Of a stretch of 64,000 nt of DNA, positions 1 through 7,587 are shown piece after piece (position 1 is the first letter of the stretch; each line of letters opens with the position of its first letter). Source of the DNA: Flagellimonas amoyensis. GTDB lineage: Bacteria; Bacteroidota; Bacteroidia; Flavobacteriales; Flavobacteriaceae. The DNA is taken from positions 1 through 64,000 of the forward strand of contig NZ_QBUK01000008.1 in NCBI RefSeq assembly GCF_003058265.1, given 5' to 3'. A model generated the notes under the pieces. The model searched no databases, was not told the origin of the DNA, and was given only the letters and a program-made list of their open reading frames with translations. The translations under genes were made by a program, and so were the position numbers.

Positions 1-1164
1 ACCGACCTCTTCGAGATCACTCCTGCAGGGGCACTCTCCCTCTTGGCGGGCAAGACCCTGGACTTCGAGACCAAGACCCAACACAGCATTACCGTACGGG
101 TGAGCGACGGCGACAAGACCGCCACCGCGCAGATCACCATTAAGGTGACCAACGTGAACGAAGGTGGAGAAGTCGGCCTCGCCGATGACCCTGCCTCCTT
201 TATCACCACTTGGAAGACTACGGTGGCCAATGAGGAGATTGTTATTGGCACTAACTACTATGAGAATCATGTTTATGACTATGCCATTGATTGGGGAGAC
301 GGCACTGTGGAACAGATTACTGTCAGTGATGATGCCACCCATGTCTACGCCACGGCCGGCACCTATACCGTGGCCATCAAGGGCCAGTTCCCACATTTTT
401 TGATGTACAATGAAATTGATCAGGAAAGGGGGAAAAAGCTTATGTCCATAGAGCAATGGGGCACTGTACAATGGGAAGATATGTCGGTTGCATTTCATAA
501 CTGTGTCAATATGGTCTATAATGCCACGGATGTACCAGATCTTTCCAATGTGACCAATATGCAAGGTATGTTCGAAGGGGCCACTTCCTTTAATGGGGAC
601 ATCAGTGGCTGGGACACCTCCAATGTGACCGATATGTCAATTTTGTTCGCTGGAGCCACTGCCTTTAATGGGGACATTGGCGGTTGGGATACCTCCAATG
701 TGACCGATATGTCCTATATGTTCGCTGGAGCCACTGCCTTTAATGGGGACATTGGCGGTTGGGATACCTCCAGTGTGACGAGTTTGGAAGGTATGTTCAG
801 CCGGGCCACTGCCTTTAATCAAGACATTGGTGGTTGGAACACTAGCATGGTGACCAATATGGGCGCTATGTTCTATGGGGCCACCTCCTTTGACCAGAAT
901 CTGGGCAATTGGAACATTGGTAATGTTACAAGTATGGACTTTATGCTTGATGGTTGCGGTCTGTCAAGAGTCCATCTGAGGGATACCTTGACAGGTTGGA
1001 ACACATTTGTGACGAACAACAACGGCCCCAACGACATCACTTTGGGCATGGATGGTCTTACTTCATGCACGGAAGCCAATAATGCCTTCCAAAACCTGAG
1101 CAGCAATTATGGTTGGTCCTATACGGGCACCGTTGGGTTCCAGGCCAACTGCGTGGATTTTTGA
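1..1164 (+). CDS. BspA-like (DUF285) surface repeat protein, 3' part of gene
   Basis: The reading frame is open from the first base, so the gene starts upstream of the window; 387 residues are visible. The first ~55 residues look like the end of a cadherin-like domain ([18 protein letters not shown]). A PKD/BspA-type segment with IDWGDGT and [11 protein letters not shown] follows (about residues 85-140). The rest is a run of ~25-residue BspA/DUF285 repeats of the form [20 protein letters not shown] (about residues 190-320). Such proteins are cell-surface or secreted and often bind other surfaces. The C-terminus ends in a short Cys-containing tail without a recognisable T9SS sorting domain, so the export route is not visible here. 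A hairpin terminator follows. The family call is firm; the function is unknown. Confidence 0.85.
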   Translation, partial: TDLFEITPAGALSLLAGKTLDFETKTQHSITVRVSDGDKTATAQITIKVTNVNEGGEVGLADDPASFITTWKTTVANEEIVIGTNYYENHVYDYAIDWGDGTVEQITVSDDATHVYATAGTYTVAIKGQFPHFLMYNEIDQERGKKLMSIEQWGTVQWEDMSVAFHNCVNMVYNATDVPDLSNVTNMQGMFEGATSFNGDISGWDTSNVTDMSILFAGATAFNGDIGGWDTSNVTDMSYMFAGATAFNGDIGGWDTSSVTSLEGMFSRATAFNQDIGGWNTSMVTNMGAMFYGATSFDQNLGNWNIGNVTSMDFMLDGCGLSRVHLRDTLTGWNTFVTNNNGPNDITLGMDGLTSCTEANNAFQNLSSNYGWSYTGTVGFQANCVDF

Positions 1165-1205
1165 TCCAATAGGAATAGCTTATTTCTTAACATAGATATA
1201 ATCTT

Positions 1206-1243
1206 GCCACCGAGGGGCCGTTGTGTCCTTCGGTGGTTTTTTA
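1206..1243 (+). terminator. Rho-independent terminator of the BspA-like gene
   Basis: CCACCGA (1207-1213) pairs with TCGGTGG (1230-1236) and is followed by a T-run. It lies 43 bases after the stop codon. Confidence 0.75.
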
Positions 1244-1321
1244 TTTGATGATTGGGTTGTCCGAAGAGACGAAAGAACATAGACCGTAGAGAATAGATTT
1301 CGGTTATTCTGTTATTTGGTG

Positions 1322-1582
1322 ATTCGGTTACTGGGTTATTCGTGGTGCTTGTCATTCTGAAAACACGGAGTGTTTGAAGAATCTCCACTCCAAAAAGAAA
1401 TGCTTTGATTGTCGGAAGTCAGAAGTCCGAAAATTTATTCGTGTATATTGGTGCAATTCGTGTCCACTAAAAAACACCCCTAAAGTCCCCTCGAGGGGAC
1501 AGTTGCTCTGGATGAGGTCATTCGGTTACTGAGTTATTCGTGGTGCTTGTCATTCTGAAAACACGGAGTGTTTGAAGAATCT
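1322..1582. repeat. 63-bp direct repeat, two copies
   Basis: The 63-bp block at 1322-1384 recurs at 1520-1582 with one difference by eye (CTGGGTT versus CTGAGTT). The core reads CATTCTGAAAACACGGAGTG and ends in TTTGAAGAATCT. A third, inverted copy lies at about 5031-5093 and a partial inverted copy at about 5234-5272. Confidence 0.85.
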
Positions 1583-1618
1583 GACCCAAAAAGGGATTCT
1601 TCACGTTGCTCAGAATGA
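1347..1618. repeat. Left arm of a ~270-bp inverted repeat
   Basis: This 272-bp block is the reverse complement of 5002-5272 with roughly ten differences by eye, most of them in one short patch around CCACTAAAAAACACC. It includes the CCCCTCGAGGGG palindrome. The two arms enclose about 3.4 kb holding three genes. Confidence 0.9.
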
Positions 1619-1960
1619 CATGGGACACTGAAACAGGATGCTTCGATTGTCGGAAGTGTCACGTTGAGCGTAGTCGAAACGTCGGAAGAGACGAAAGAAC
1701 ATAGACTATAGAAAATAGACTTAGTATTTTGGTGATTCGGTTATTTGGTTTTTGGAAATATGAACATTTATTCGTGAAGATTCGTGTAATTCCTGCCTGC
1801 GGAAGGCCTCAAGGGGACAGTTACTGGTAGGCCCCAATTCAAGCTTTTGACTTCGTGATTTTGAACTCAGGAACTGGAAACCTGAAACTTTAACCAAAGC
1901 ATGTATTTAACAATTCTATACATTCCTTGAGCTTGACTTTCAGATAAATAGAAAAATCTT

Positions 1961-3412
1961 CTATTCCTCTATCTCAACGACTTTTCGGGTAAAAAGGTGT
2001 TTTTGCTTGATGATTTCAGCAATACCTTCTGGCAGTTCATCTTCCCAACCCTCTTCGTTGTTGATGATTTTCTTGAGCACATCCCTTGAGAAAATGTGGA
2101 GCACTTCGGGATCGTAATCGATGATGTCCATCACCTTGCCATTATACTTGAAGAATTTGTACAGCTCCTTCATCCGTGGGTGCACTTTCACGTTGTTGCT
2201 GGTCAAGACTTGCCCTGTATTGGGATCCTTCATCGGATAGAGGTAGACCTTTAGGTCTTTGAAGAACAATTTTCCAAAGGCTTCCAAAATGCCACCGCTC
2301 AAATGACGGTAGTATTTTTCATCGAATACATCCACGAGGTTGTTCACGCCCATGGTAAGCCCGATCTTGGCCTTGGTGTAGTTATTGAAATATTCCACCA
2401 GTTTGTAATATTCCTGGAACTTGGAGATCAATACCGTATGCCCCAGCGAACAGAGCAATTCTGCACGGTCCATAAAATCCTGTTCATCAATTTCCCCGGC
2501 CGCCTTCAGGTTGGAGAGGGTAATCTCAAAAACCACAATGGTGTTCTCATATTCCACCGTTTGTTCCCTGATGAAAATATCATACGATTTCTGGAACATG
2601 TCCATGTTCACCTTGGTAACGGGCCTAAAACTACCACGAAGTGCCAAGATGCTCTTTTTATAAAGTACGGCAGCGGGCAAGAGGTTATTGCCATCGGGCC
2701 CGAACATCACCGCATCCGTCATATCGTTTTTGATCAACTGAAGGCTCATCAACCTGTTGTCCACATCGGCAAAGTTGGGTCCCGTAAAGTTCACCATGTC
2801 TATTTCCAAGGTGTCCTTATCAATATGATCATAAAGGTATTTCAACAGTTTTTTGGGCTTATGGAACTTAAAGAAAGCCCCATAGATCAGGTTCACCCCC
2901 AAAATGCCCAAGGTTTCCTGCTGCAAGCGGGCCTCGTTCTGTTTGAAGCGAATGTGGAGCACGATCTCGTCATATTCCTTCTGATCAGGATCCAATTGGA
3001 AGCGGATACCCACCCAGCCGTGTCCTTTGTACCTTTTGGAAAAATCGATGGTGGCCACCGTGTTCGCATAGGTAAAGAACAGATAGTTGGGATTGCTCTC
3101 CCTGCTGATCCGTTCCTCCACCAAGCTCATCTCGTGGTCCAACATTTTTTTCAATCGGGACTGGGTCACATAGCGTCCATCTTCCTCAATCCCATAAATG
3201 GCATCACTGAAAGACTTGTCATAGGCACTCATCGCCTTGGCAATGGTCCCAGAAGCCCCACCGGCCCTGAAAAAATGCCTTGCGGTCTCCTGTCCGGCCC
3301 CAATTTCTGCAAAGGTTCCGTAGATGTTGGGGTTCAGGTTGATCCTCAGGGTCTTTGCCTTTATGGAAGGTATATTTTCAAAAGCATTCTCTTTGCTGGG
3401 TACGGTAGGCAT
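1961..3412 (-). CDS. Conserved protein of unknown function (483 aa)
   Basis: I recognise the opening SIKAKTLRINLNPNIYGTFA and AEIGAGQETARHFFRAGGAS as belonging to a long, well-conserved bacterial protein with no experimentally settled function that I know of. No signal peptide or membrane span is visible, so it is probably cytosolic. It is rich in mixed alpha/beta segments (ITLSNLKAAGEID, GLTMGVNNLVDVF). The start was placed at the ATG at 3412 rather than 39 bases upstream, because a TAnnTTTG promoter box (3434-3441) lies inside the longer version and would leave it untranscribed. It is divergent from the MBL-fold gene, with the two promoters in the 80-bp gap. Database names for this family are inconsistent, so I give none. 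Confidence 0.8.
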   Translation of the reverse strand: MPTVPSKENAFENIPSIKAKTLRINLNPNIYGTFAEIGAGQETARHFFRAGGASGTIAKAMSAYDKSFSDAIYGIEEDGRYVTQSRLKKMLDHEMSLVEERISRESNPNYLFFTYANTVATIDFSKRYKGHGWVGIRFQLDPDQKEYDEIVLHIRFKQNEARLQQETLGILGVNLIYGAFFKFHKPKKLLKYLYDHIDKDTLEIDMVNFTGPNFADVDNRLMSLQLIKNDMTDAVMFGPDGNNLLPAAVLYKKSILALRGSFRPVTKVNMDMFQKSYDIFIREQTVEYENTIVVFEITLSNLKAAGEIDEQDFMDRAELLCSLGHTVLISKFQEYYKLVEYFNNYTKAKIGLTMGVNNLVDVFDEKYYRHLSGGILEAFGKLFFKDLKVYLYPMKDPNTGQVLTSNNVKVHPRMKELYKFFKYNGKVMDIIDYDPEVLHIFSRDVLKKIINNEEGWEDELPEGIAEIIKQKHLFTRKVVEIEE

Positions 3413-3433
3413 ATCCGAAAGTTTACTGTGCCA

Positions 3434-3441
3434 CAAAGTTA
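3434..3441 (-). promoter_or_regulatory. -7 promoter box of the 483-aa protein
   Basis: Reads TAACTTTG on the minus strand, a perfect TAnnTTTG. It sits 21 bases upstream of the chosen ATG (3412) and decides the start. No TTG at the expected -33 position. Confidence 0.55.
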
Positions 3442-3475
3442 CACTCTTCATTCAATCTATTACATAAATAAGTTA

Positions 3476-3483
3476 TAATTTTG
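3476..3483 (+). promoter_or_regulatory. -7 promoter box of the MBL-fold gene
   Basis: Reads TAATTTTG, a perfect TAnnTTTG, only 6 bases before the ATG at 3490. The transcript would be leaderless from that ATG or have a leader of about a dozen bases to the ATG at 3502. No clear -33 TTG. Confidence 0.5.
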
Positions 3484-3489
3484 AATTTC

Positions 3490-4266
3490 ATGGATGACAG
3501 GATGACCATCACTTTTTTGGGCACGGGAACCTCACAGGGCATCCCCATCATTGGTAGTGATCATCCCGTCTGCAAGAGCAAGGACCCCAAGGACAAACGC
3601 CTGCGGGTCTCCGTACTCGTCTCGTGGAAATCGTACCATTATGTGATCGATTGTGGACCCGATTTTCGTCAGCAGATGCTCAAAAATCCCATAGACCAAC
3701 TGGATGGTATCCTTTTTACACACGAGCATGCCGATCATACGGCGGGCATAGACGACATCCGTCCCTTTTTTTTCCGTCAGGGTGACATTCCCATTTATGC
3801 CCACGAGCGGGTCATCTATTCCCTGAAAAGGCGTTTCGATTATATTTTTGCCGATGAGAACCGTTACCCCGGTGCCCCTGCTGTACAGGTATTTCCTGTG
3901 GAAAAGGACAGGCCCATTCGTTTGGGTGATTTGGATGTGCTCCCAATCGAGGCCTACCACAACAGGCTACAGGTATTTGGCTACCGATTTGGGGACTTTG
4001 TGTACCTCACCGATGTGAAACGGGTAGAGGAGGAGGAGATCAAAAAAATAAAGGGTGCCAAAGTGCTGGTGGTGAATGCGCTGCGCGAAGAGCCCCATCA
4101 TTCGCATTTCAATCTGGAAGAGGCCCTGGCCTTCGCCGAAGAGGTAGGGGCGGAAAAAACCTATTTCACCCACATCAGCCATATGTTGGGTTTCCATGCG
4201 GAAGTGGAAAAAAAACTGCCCAAAAATGTACATTTGGCCTACGATAACCTGAAACTGAAAATATAG
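3490..4266 (+). CDS. MBL-fold metallo-hydrolase, PhnP-like
   Basis: A compact metallo-beta-lactamase-fold enzyme. It opens with TITFLGTGTSQGIP, has the HxHxDH metal motif as THEHADHTAGIDDIRPF, and has later ligands in FVYLTDVKR and YFTHISHMLGFH. The gap between the first strand and the metal motif carries DHPVCKSKDPKD, as in PhnP-type phosphodiesterases. In that family the enzymes hydrolyse cyclic phosphodiesters; the actual substrate cannot be read from the sequence. No signal peptide, so cytosolic. Two ATGs (3490 and 3502) are possible, and the nearby promoter box slightly favours the second. The frame is open a little further upstream from a TTG, which I reject because it overlaps the promoter box. 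Confidence 0.85.
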   Translation: MDDRMTITFLGTGTSQGIPIIGSDHPVCKSKDPKDKRLRVSVLVSWKSYHYVIDCGPDFRQQMLKNPIDQLDGILFTHEHADHTAGIDDIRPFFFRQGDIPIYAHERVIYSLKRRFDYIFADENRYPGAPAVQVFPVEKDRPIRLGDLDVLPIEAYHNRLQVFGYRFGDFVYLTDVKRVEEEEIKKIKGAKVLVVNALREEPHHSHFNLEEALAFAEEVGAEKTYFTHISHMLGFHAEVEKKLPKNVHLAYDNLKLKI

Positions 4267-4302
4267 GCTTTCCTTATGCGTTATCCTATCGTGCCCTGTC
4301 CG

Positions 4303-4361
4303 TTCGAGCGCCCGCCTGCCGGACGGGCAGGCAGTCGAGAACCGGAGCGCAGTCGAGAACT
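4303..4361. repeat. GC-rich dispersed repeat with hairpin
   Basis: CCTGCC (4315-4320) pairs with GGCAGG (4326-4331), followed by two GCAGTCGAGAAC/GCGCAGTCGAGAAC units. The same CTGCC/GGCAG and GTCGAGA words recur at 32,241-32,294 and 32,682-32,787. It lies between two co-directional genes and may also terminate transcription, although it lacks a T-run. Confidence 0.6.
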
Positions 4362-4387
4362 AAATTGATTTTCAAAAGAATTGAACC

Positions 4388-4888
4388 ATGAAAAACAAGA
4401 TTTTCCTCTACCTATTTGTGTTTGCGGCCCTTTTGGCCCTCTATCAATTTGTGGCCGGCAACAAAATGCAAGATGCCCTGAACGCCAAGAATGTGGATAT
4501 TGACCGTTTGCATGCCGAAGTGGAATCCCTCAACGATTCCCTCTTGAAGACACAGCTACGGGTCTTGGACATGCAGTATTTCACCTTGGAGAACAACGAT
4601 GATGCCCTGGCCTATTATGACCATCTCAATTTGGAGAACCCATCGCGCTACATCGAGGACAAACTGTTGGAGACCAACGAAAAATCCGGGGACAATCCTT
4701 TGGTGCCCTATGCGGGAATGGAAAGCGATTTCAAGATCAACAAGATCAAAGTACTGAACCACAAATGGATACTCGCCGATTTCTCCGACGGAAAGTATTG
4801 GGGCGACCTGATCATCAAATATGAGTTGAAGGACGACATGAGCGTGGATTTTACCTTGCTGGACCATTTGCTCTACGCGAGAAACTGA
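4388..4888 (+). CDS. Membrane-anchored protein of unknown function
   Basis: A 166-residue protein with one N-terminal membrane segment (FLYLFVFAALLALYQFV, residues ~5-21). A short coiled-coil-like stretch (about 27-62, VDIDRLHAEVESLNDSLLK) and a C-terminal folded domain (HKWILADFSDGKYWGDL) follow. The topology suggests an inner-membrane anchor with the domain in the periplasm. I recognise it only as a conserved flavobacterial type without assigned function. It lies with the MBL-fold gene between the arms of the inverted repeat. Confidence 0.75.
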   Translation: MKNKIFLYLFVFAALLALYQFVAGNKMQDALNAKNVDIDRLHAEVESLNDSLLKTQLRVLDMQYFTLENNDDALAYYDHLNLENPSRYIEDKLLETNEKSGDNPLVPYAGMESDFKINKIKVLNHKWILADFSDGKYWGDLIIKYELKDDMSVDFTLLDHLLYARN

Positions 4889-5336
4889 TGGGAAAGGTTT
4901 TGGGCTAAAGGGTGAAGGGTAAAAGGTAAAAGTTCAAGTTCAAGGAGGGTACAGAATTTCAGGTTACGGATGTTTCAGAATGCAGTTTGCAGCAGAATCT
5001 TTCATTCTGAGCAACGTGAAGAATCCCTTTTCGGGTCAGATTCTTCAAATACTCCGTGTTTTCAGAATGACAAGCACCACGAATAACTCAGTAACCGAAT
5101 AACCTCATCCAGAGCAACTGTCCCCTCGAGGGGACCTTAGGGGTATTTTACGGTGACACGAATTGCACCAATATACACGAATAAATTTTCGGACTTCTGA
5201 CTTCCGACAATCAAAGCATTTCTTTTTGGAGTGGAGATTCTTCAAACACTTCGTGTTTTCAGAATGACAAGCAAAGACAATTCAATTTATCCAAAACTCG
5301 AAGAATCCAACAATCCAATTAACCCAAGTCTAGGCT
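4889..5336. other. Gene-free stretch holding the right inverted-repeat arm
   Basis: Begins with A/G-rich low complexity (GGGTGAAGGGTAAAAGGTAAA), then the right repeat arm (5002-5272), then about 60 bases of AT-rich filler. No coding potential seen. Confidence 0.7.
5002..5272. repeat. Right arm of the ~270-bp inverted repeat
   Basis: Reverse complement of 1347-1618 at about 96% identity by eye. The order of sub-blocks is mirrored exactly, including the inner 63-bp element and the CCCCTCGAGGGG palindrome. Confidence 0.9.
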
Positions 5337-5789
5337 CTACCCGAGAATCTGCGCAGCGTGGTCATTGGTCTTTACCTTTTCGATGACTTTTTCCACAATC
5401 CCGTCCCCATTGATCAAAAAAGTGGTTCGGTGGATGCCATCAAAAGTACGTCCCATGAATTTTTTTGGTCCCCAAACCCCAAAGGCATTGATCACGGTGT
5501 GGTCCTCATCGGCCAATAACGGGAAAGGAAATTTGTATTTCTTCTTGAAATTGGCCTGTTTGCGCCCAGAATCGGCACTCACACCCAAGAGTTCAAAACC
5601 TTGCTCTTGCAATTCTTTGTAATTGTCGCGCAAATTACAGGCTTCCAACGTACAACCGGGCGTATTGGCCCTCGGATAGAAAAAGACGATCAATTTCTTT
5701 CCTTTATAGTAGCTGAGATTAATTGTATTGCCATCTTGGTCTTTTGCGGAAAATTCAGGTACTTTATCCCCTGCTTTTAACATATTCAT
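5337..5789 (-). CDS. bcp: Thioredoxin-dependent thiol peroxidase (Bcp/PrxQ)
   Basis: A 150-residue peroxiredoxin of the atypical 2-Cys Bcp/PrxQ class. The active site ANTPGCTLEACNLRD carries the peroxidatic Cys46 and the resolving Cys51, five residues apart as is typical. FFYPRANTPGC and GVSADSGRKQANFKKK fit the family, and the length is normal. Members reduce organic and hydrogen peroxides in the cytosol with electrons from thioredoxin. The alternative Met at residue 3 would change little. It is divergent from nth, and the two share a 55-bp intergenic region containing the bcp promoter box, so peroxide defence and base-excision repair are adjacent but on opposite strands. Confidence 0.95.
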   Translation of the reverse strand: MNMLKAGDKVPEFSAKDQDGNTINLSYYKGKKLIVFFYPRANTPGCTLEACNLRDNYKELQEQGFELLGVSADSGRKQANFKKKYKFPFPLLADEDHTVINAFGVWGPKKFMGRTFDGIHRTTFLINGDGIVEKVIEKVKTNDHAAQILG

Positions 5790-5829
5790 GCGCTTTCTGT
5801 CTTGAATTATTGTTTAATATTTATATATG

Positions 5830-5837
5830 CAAAGTTA
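5830..5837 (-). promoter_or_regulatory. -7 promoter box of bcp
   Basis: Reads TAACTTTG on the minus strand, 40 bases upstream of the bcp ATG and 7 bases before the nth ATG on the other strand. Confidence 0.5.
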
Positions 5838-5844
5838 AACAAAT

Positions 5845-6507
5845 ATGACCAAACAAGAAAAGGTTGATTTTACCATAAATACCTTGGATGAACTCTACCC
5901 CACCATTCCCATTCCGTTGGACCATAAAGACCCTTATACCCTATTGGTGGCCGTACTGCTATCAGCCCAAAGTACGGATGTCAGGGTGAACCAGATCACA
6001 CCACTTTTGTTCGAAAGGGCCGATAATCCCTTTGACATGATCAAGCTTTCGGTGGAAGAAATACGGGAAATCATCAAGCCCGTAGGGCTTTCCCCCATGA
6101 AATCGAAAGGAATCCATGGTCTTTCCCATATTCTGGTGGACAAATACAATGGCGAAGTGCCACGGAGCATTGAACTGCTGGAGGAACTTCCGGCCGTGGG
6201 CCACAAAACGGCCAGTGTAGTGGTTTCCCAAGCTTTTGGAATTCCTGCATTCCCTGTGGACACCCATATCCACAGGTTGATGTACCGATGGGGATTCAGC
6301 AATGGAAAAAATGTGGTGCAAACGGAACGGGACGCCAAGCGCTTGTTCCCGGAGGAAATTTGGAACAGGCTTCACCTCCAGATCATTTGGTACGGAAGGG
6401 AATATTCCCCGGCCCGTGGCTGGGACCTGGAAAAGGACATCATCACCAAGACGATTGGCCGCAAAACGGTGATCGACCAATATTATAAAAACAAAAAGAG
6501 CCGCTAA
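5845..6507 (+). CDS. nth: Endonuclease III-type DNA glycosylase lacking the iron-sulfur cysteines
   Basis: A 220-residue HhH-GPD glycosylase/AP lyase. The helix-hairpin-helix LEELPAVGHKTASVV provides catalytic Lys121, and VDTHIHRLMYRWG provides Asp139, matching Lys120 and Asp138 of E. coli Nth. Family role: excises oxidised pyrimidines and cleaves the AP site in base-excision repair. In E. coli four C-terminal cysteines hold a [4Fe-4S] cluster. Here the matching segment (IIWYGREYSPARGWDLEKD) has none, so this is a cluster-less form with reading frame and length otherwise intact. The stop codon lies in the loop of its own terminator. Identification is firm; the exact substrate range is not. 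Confidence 0.93.
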   Translation: MTKQEKVDFTINTLDELYPTIPIPLDHKDPYTLLVAVLLSAQSTDVRVNQITPLLFERADNPFDMIKLSVEEIREIIKPVGLSPMKSKGIHGLSHILVDKYNGEVPRSIELLEELPAVGHKTASVVVSQAFGIPAFPVDTHIHRLMYRWGFSNGKNVVQTERDAKRLFPEEIWNRLHLQIIWYGREYSPARGWDLEKDIITKTIGRKTVIDQYYKNKKSR

Positions 6508-6519
6508 TTGCGGCTCTTT
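6495..6519. terminator. Bidirectional terminator after nth
   Basis: AAAGAGCCGC (6495-6504) and GCGGCTCTTT (6510-6519) form a perfect 10-bp stem. The nth stop codon lies in the loop. The A- and T-rich flanks let it serve nth and the convergent 47-aa gene. Confidence 0.85.
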
Positions 6520-6539
6520 CTGACAGTTTGATCTGCACC

Positions 6540-6683
6540 TTAGTTCAAGGTTACTTCAAACTGATGCTTTTTGTAGTCAACTACATGAATCGATTTGGAG
6601 TAGCTAAGCAAAAAATTTACTGTCTTTTGGCTAGCCTTCACCGTTTTCACGGATTTTTGTTCTTCAGAGTAAATATTTTCCAT
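6540..6683 (-). CDS. Small conserved-looking protein (47 aa)
   Basis: ATG at 6683 to TAA at 6540. The product is rich in Lys, Val and Ser (SVKTVKASQKTVNFLLSYSK) and ends HQFEVTLN. It has no signal peptide, membrane span or cysteine and looks like a small soluble protein. Codon use is clean and coding-like, and the frame is exactly bounded by the nth terminator and the end of the sigma-factor gene. The V-K-x-S-x-K-T-x-N-F-L-L-S-Y-S-K pattern reminds me of small flavobacterial proteins, but I cannot name a family. No RBS of Shine-Dalgarno type, which is normal in this phylum. Confidence 0.7.
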   Translation of the reverse strand: MENIYSEEQKSVKTVKASQKTVNFLLSYSKSIHVVDYKKHQFEVTLN

Positions 6684-6756
6684 ATTCTAGCGTAAATGTT
6701 TCAAATAGATAACGCCAGTAAAATGGAAATATTGCAACGTTCGACGTAATGCGCTA

Positions 6757-7338
6757 TTAATTCGTTAAAACGATGTTCTTGCGATTAACGATTTTTCTCA
6801 AGTTGATAAGGGCATATCGCATTCTGCCCAAAGCGGTATTGATGCTGACCCCAGTGTTTTCGGAGATTTCCTTGAAACTCATGTCCTTGTAGATCCTCAT
6901 GATCAACACTTCTTTTTGGTCATCGGGCAATTCCTCGATCAAAAGGGTGAGATCGCTCTCAATCTGATCTTTGATGATCTGTTTTTCAATGTTCAGTTTT
7001 TCATCCTTGATCACAGAAAAGATATTGAAATCATCACTGCCTTCGAATTTTGGCATTCTTTTGTTCTTACGGAAGTGATCGATGATCAGGTTGTGGGCGA
7101 TTCGCATGACCCAGGGAAGAAATTTGCCCTCTTCGCTGTACGATCCCCTTTTTAGGGTCTTGATCACCTTGATAAAGGTATCTTGGAAGATGTCCTCTGC
7201 AACATCCCTGTCCATAACCTTTGAGTAGATAAAACTGGTGATTCTTTGGTTGTGCCTGTTGATGAGTATCTCTAGCGCCTTCTCATCTCCGGCAATATAG
7301 TTCTTTACTAAAGTCGAGTCATTAATCTGTAGTTCCAT
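6757..7338 (-). CDS. ECF-type RNA polymerase sigma factor
   Basis: A 193-residue sigma-70 family protein with region 2 (VAEDIFQDTFIKVIKTL, GKFLPWVMRIAHNLIIDHFR) and region 4 (LPDDQKEVLIMRIYKDMSFK, EISENTGVSINTALGRMRYA). There is no region 1.1 or 3, so it is ECF-like. The ATG at 7338 is chosen; the frame is open a further 30 bases from an earlier ATG, but MELQINDSTLVKNYIAGDEK is the typical family opening. No anti-sigma factor gene lies alongside, which leaves its control unknown. It is divergent from uvrA, and a TAnnTTTG box 124 bases upstream suggests a leader of over 100 bases. Confidence 0.9.
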   Translation of the reverse strand: MELQINDSTLVKNYIAGDEKALEILINRHNQRITSFIYSKVMDRDVAEDIFQDTFIKVIKTLKRGSYSEEGKFLPWVMRIAHNLIIDHFRKNKRMPKFEGSDDFNIFSVIKDEKLNIEKQIIKDQIESDLTLLIEELPDDQKEVLIMRIYKDMSFKEISENTGVSINTALGRMRYALINLRKIVNRKNIVLTN

Positions 7339-7461
7339 ACAAATTACTTTTTTGGTTAAAATCATCACCCTTCCTTTTCAGGAAAGACTTTCTGGTATTT
7401 AGTTTTTAATCTTAAAAAGTAATTATTCTGTATAGGCCTATTCAGTTTTTTAATTACACTC

Positions 7462-7469
7462 CAAATATA
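7462..7469 (-). promoter_or_regulatory. -7 promoter box of the ECF sigma factor
   Basis: Reads TATATTTG on the minus strand, 124 bases upstream of the ATG at 7338. No -33 TTG at the standard distance. Confidence 0.4.
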
Positions 7470-7561
7470 TAGTTTTAGGTAGGCGAGCTAAAAACTATGT
7501 TGTGAGTTGCAGATTTTTATATGTTAACTGATGCAATATACGTATTAAGTGTTGTGTATCG

Positions 7562-7569
7562 TATCTTTG
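7562..7569 (+). promoter_or_regulatory. -7 promoter box of uvrA
   Basis: Reads TATCTTTG, a perfect TAnnTTTG, 18 bases before the uvrA ATG. The predicted leader is about a dozen bases. Confidence 0.55.
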
Positions 7570-7587
7570 AGACCCTAATTTTAACAA

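Larger units (their letters stand above)
1165..1960. other. Gene-free stretch of dispersed repeats
   Basis: About 800 bases with no convincing gene. After the terminator it is a mosaic of short repeats seen elsewhere in the window: GAAAGAACATAGAC motifs (about 1270 and 1690, again near 10,400), the large inverted-repeat arm (1347-1618), GGTTATTTGGT/GGTTACTGGGTTATT runs, and a CCTCAAGGGGACAGT element near 1800. The fragments look like decayed or stacked copies of flavobacterial intergenic repeats. ORFs here are short, out of style and not conserved in appearance. Confidence 0.7.

Noticed and set aside
1322..1582. Possible CRISPR array
   Set aside because: Only two direct copies with a 135-base spacer, no regular short spacers and no cas genes.
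2303..3478. 391-codon plus-strand frame opposite the 483-aa gene
   Set aside because: It is a shadow of the minus-strand gene: composition is His/Ile/Gln-heavy, no family motif, and the minus frame has a conserved-looking protein and a promoter.
1347..5272. Possible composite transposon or IS pair
   Set aside because: The arms hold no transposase gene, no terminal inverted repeats within each arm and no visible target-site duplication.
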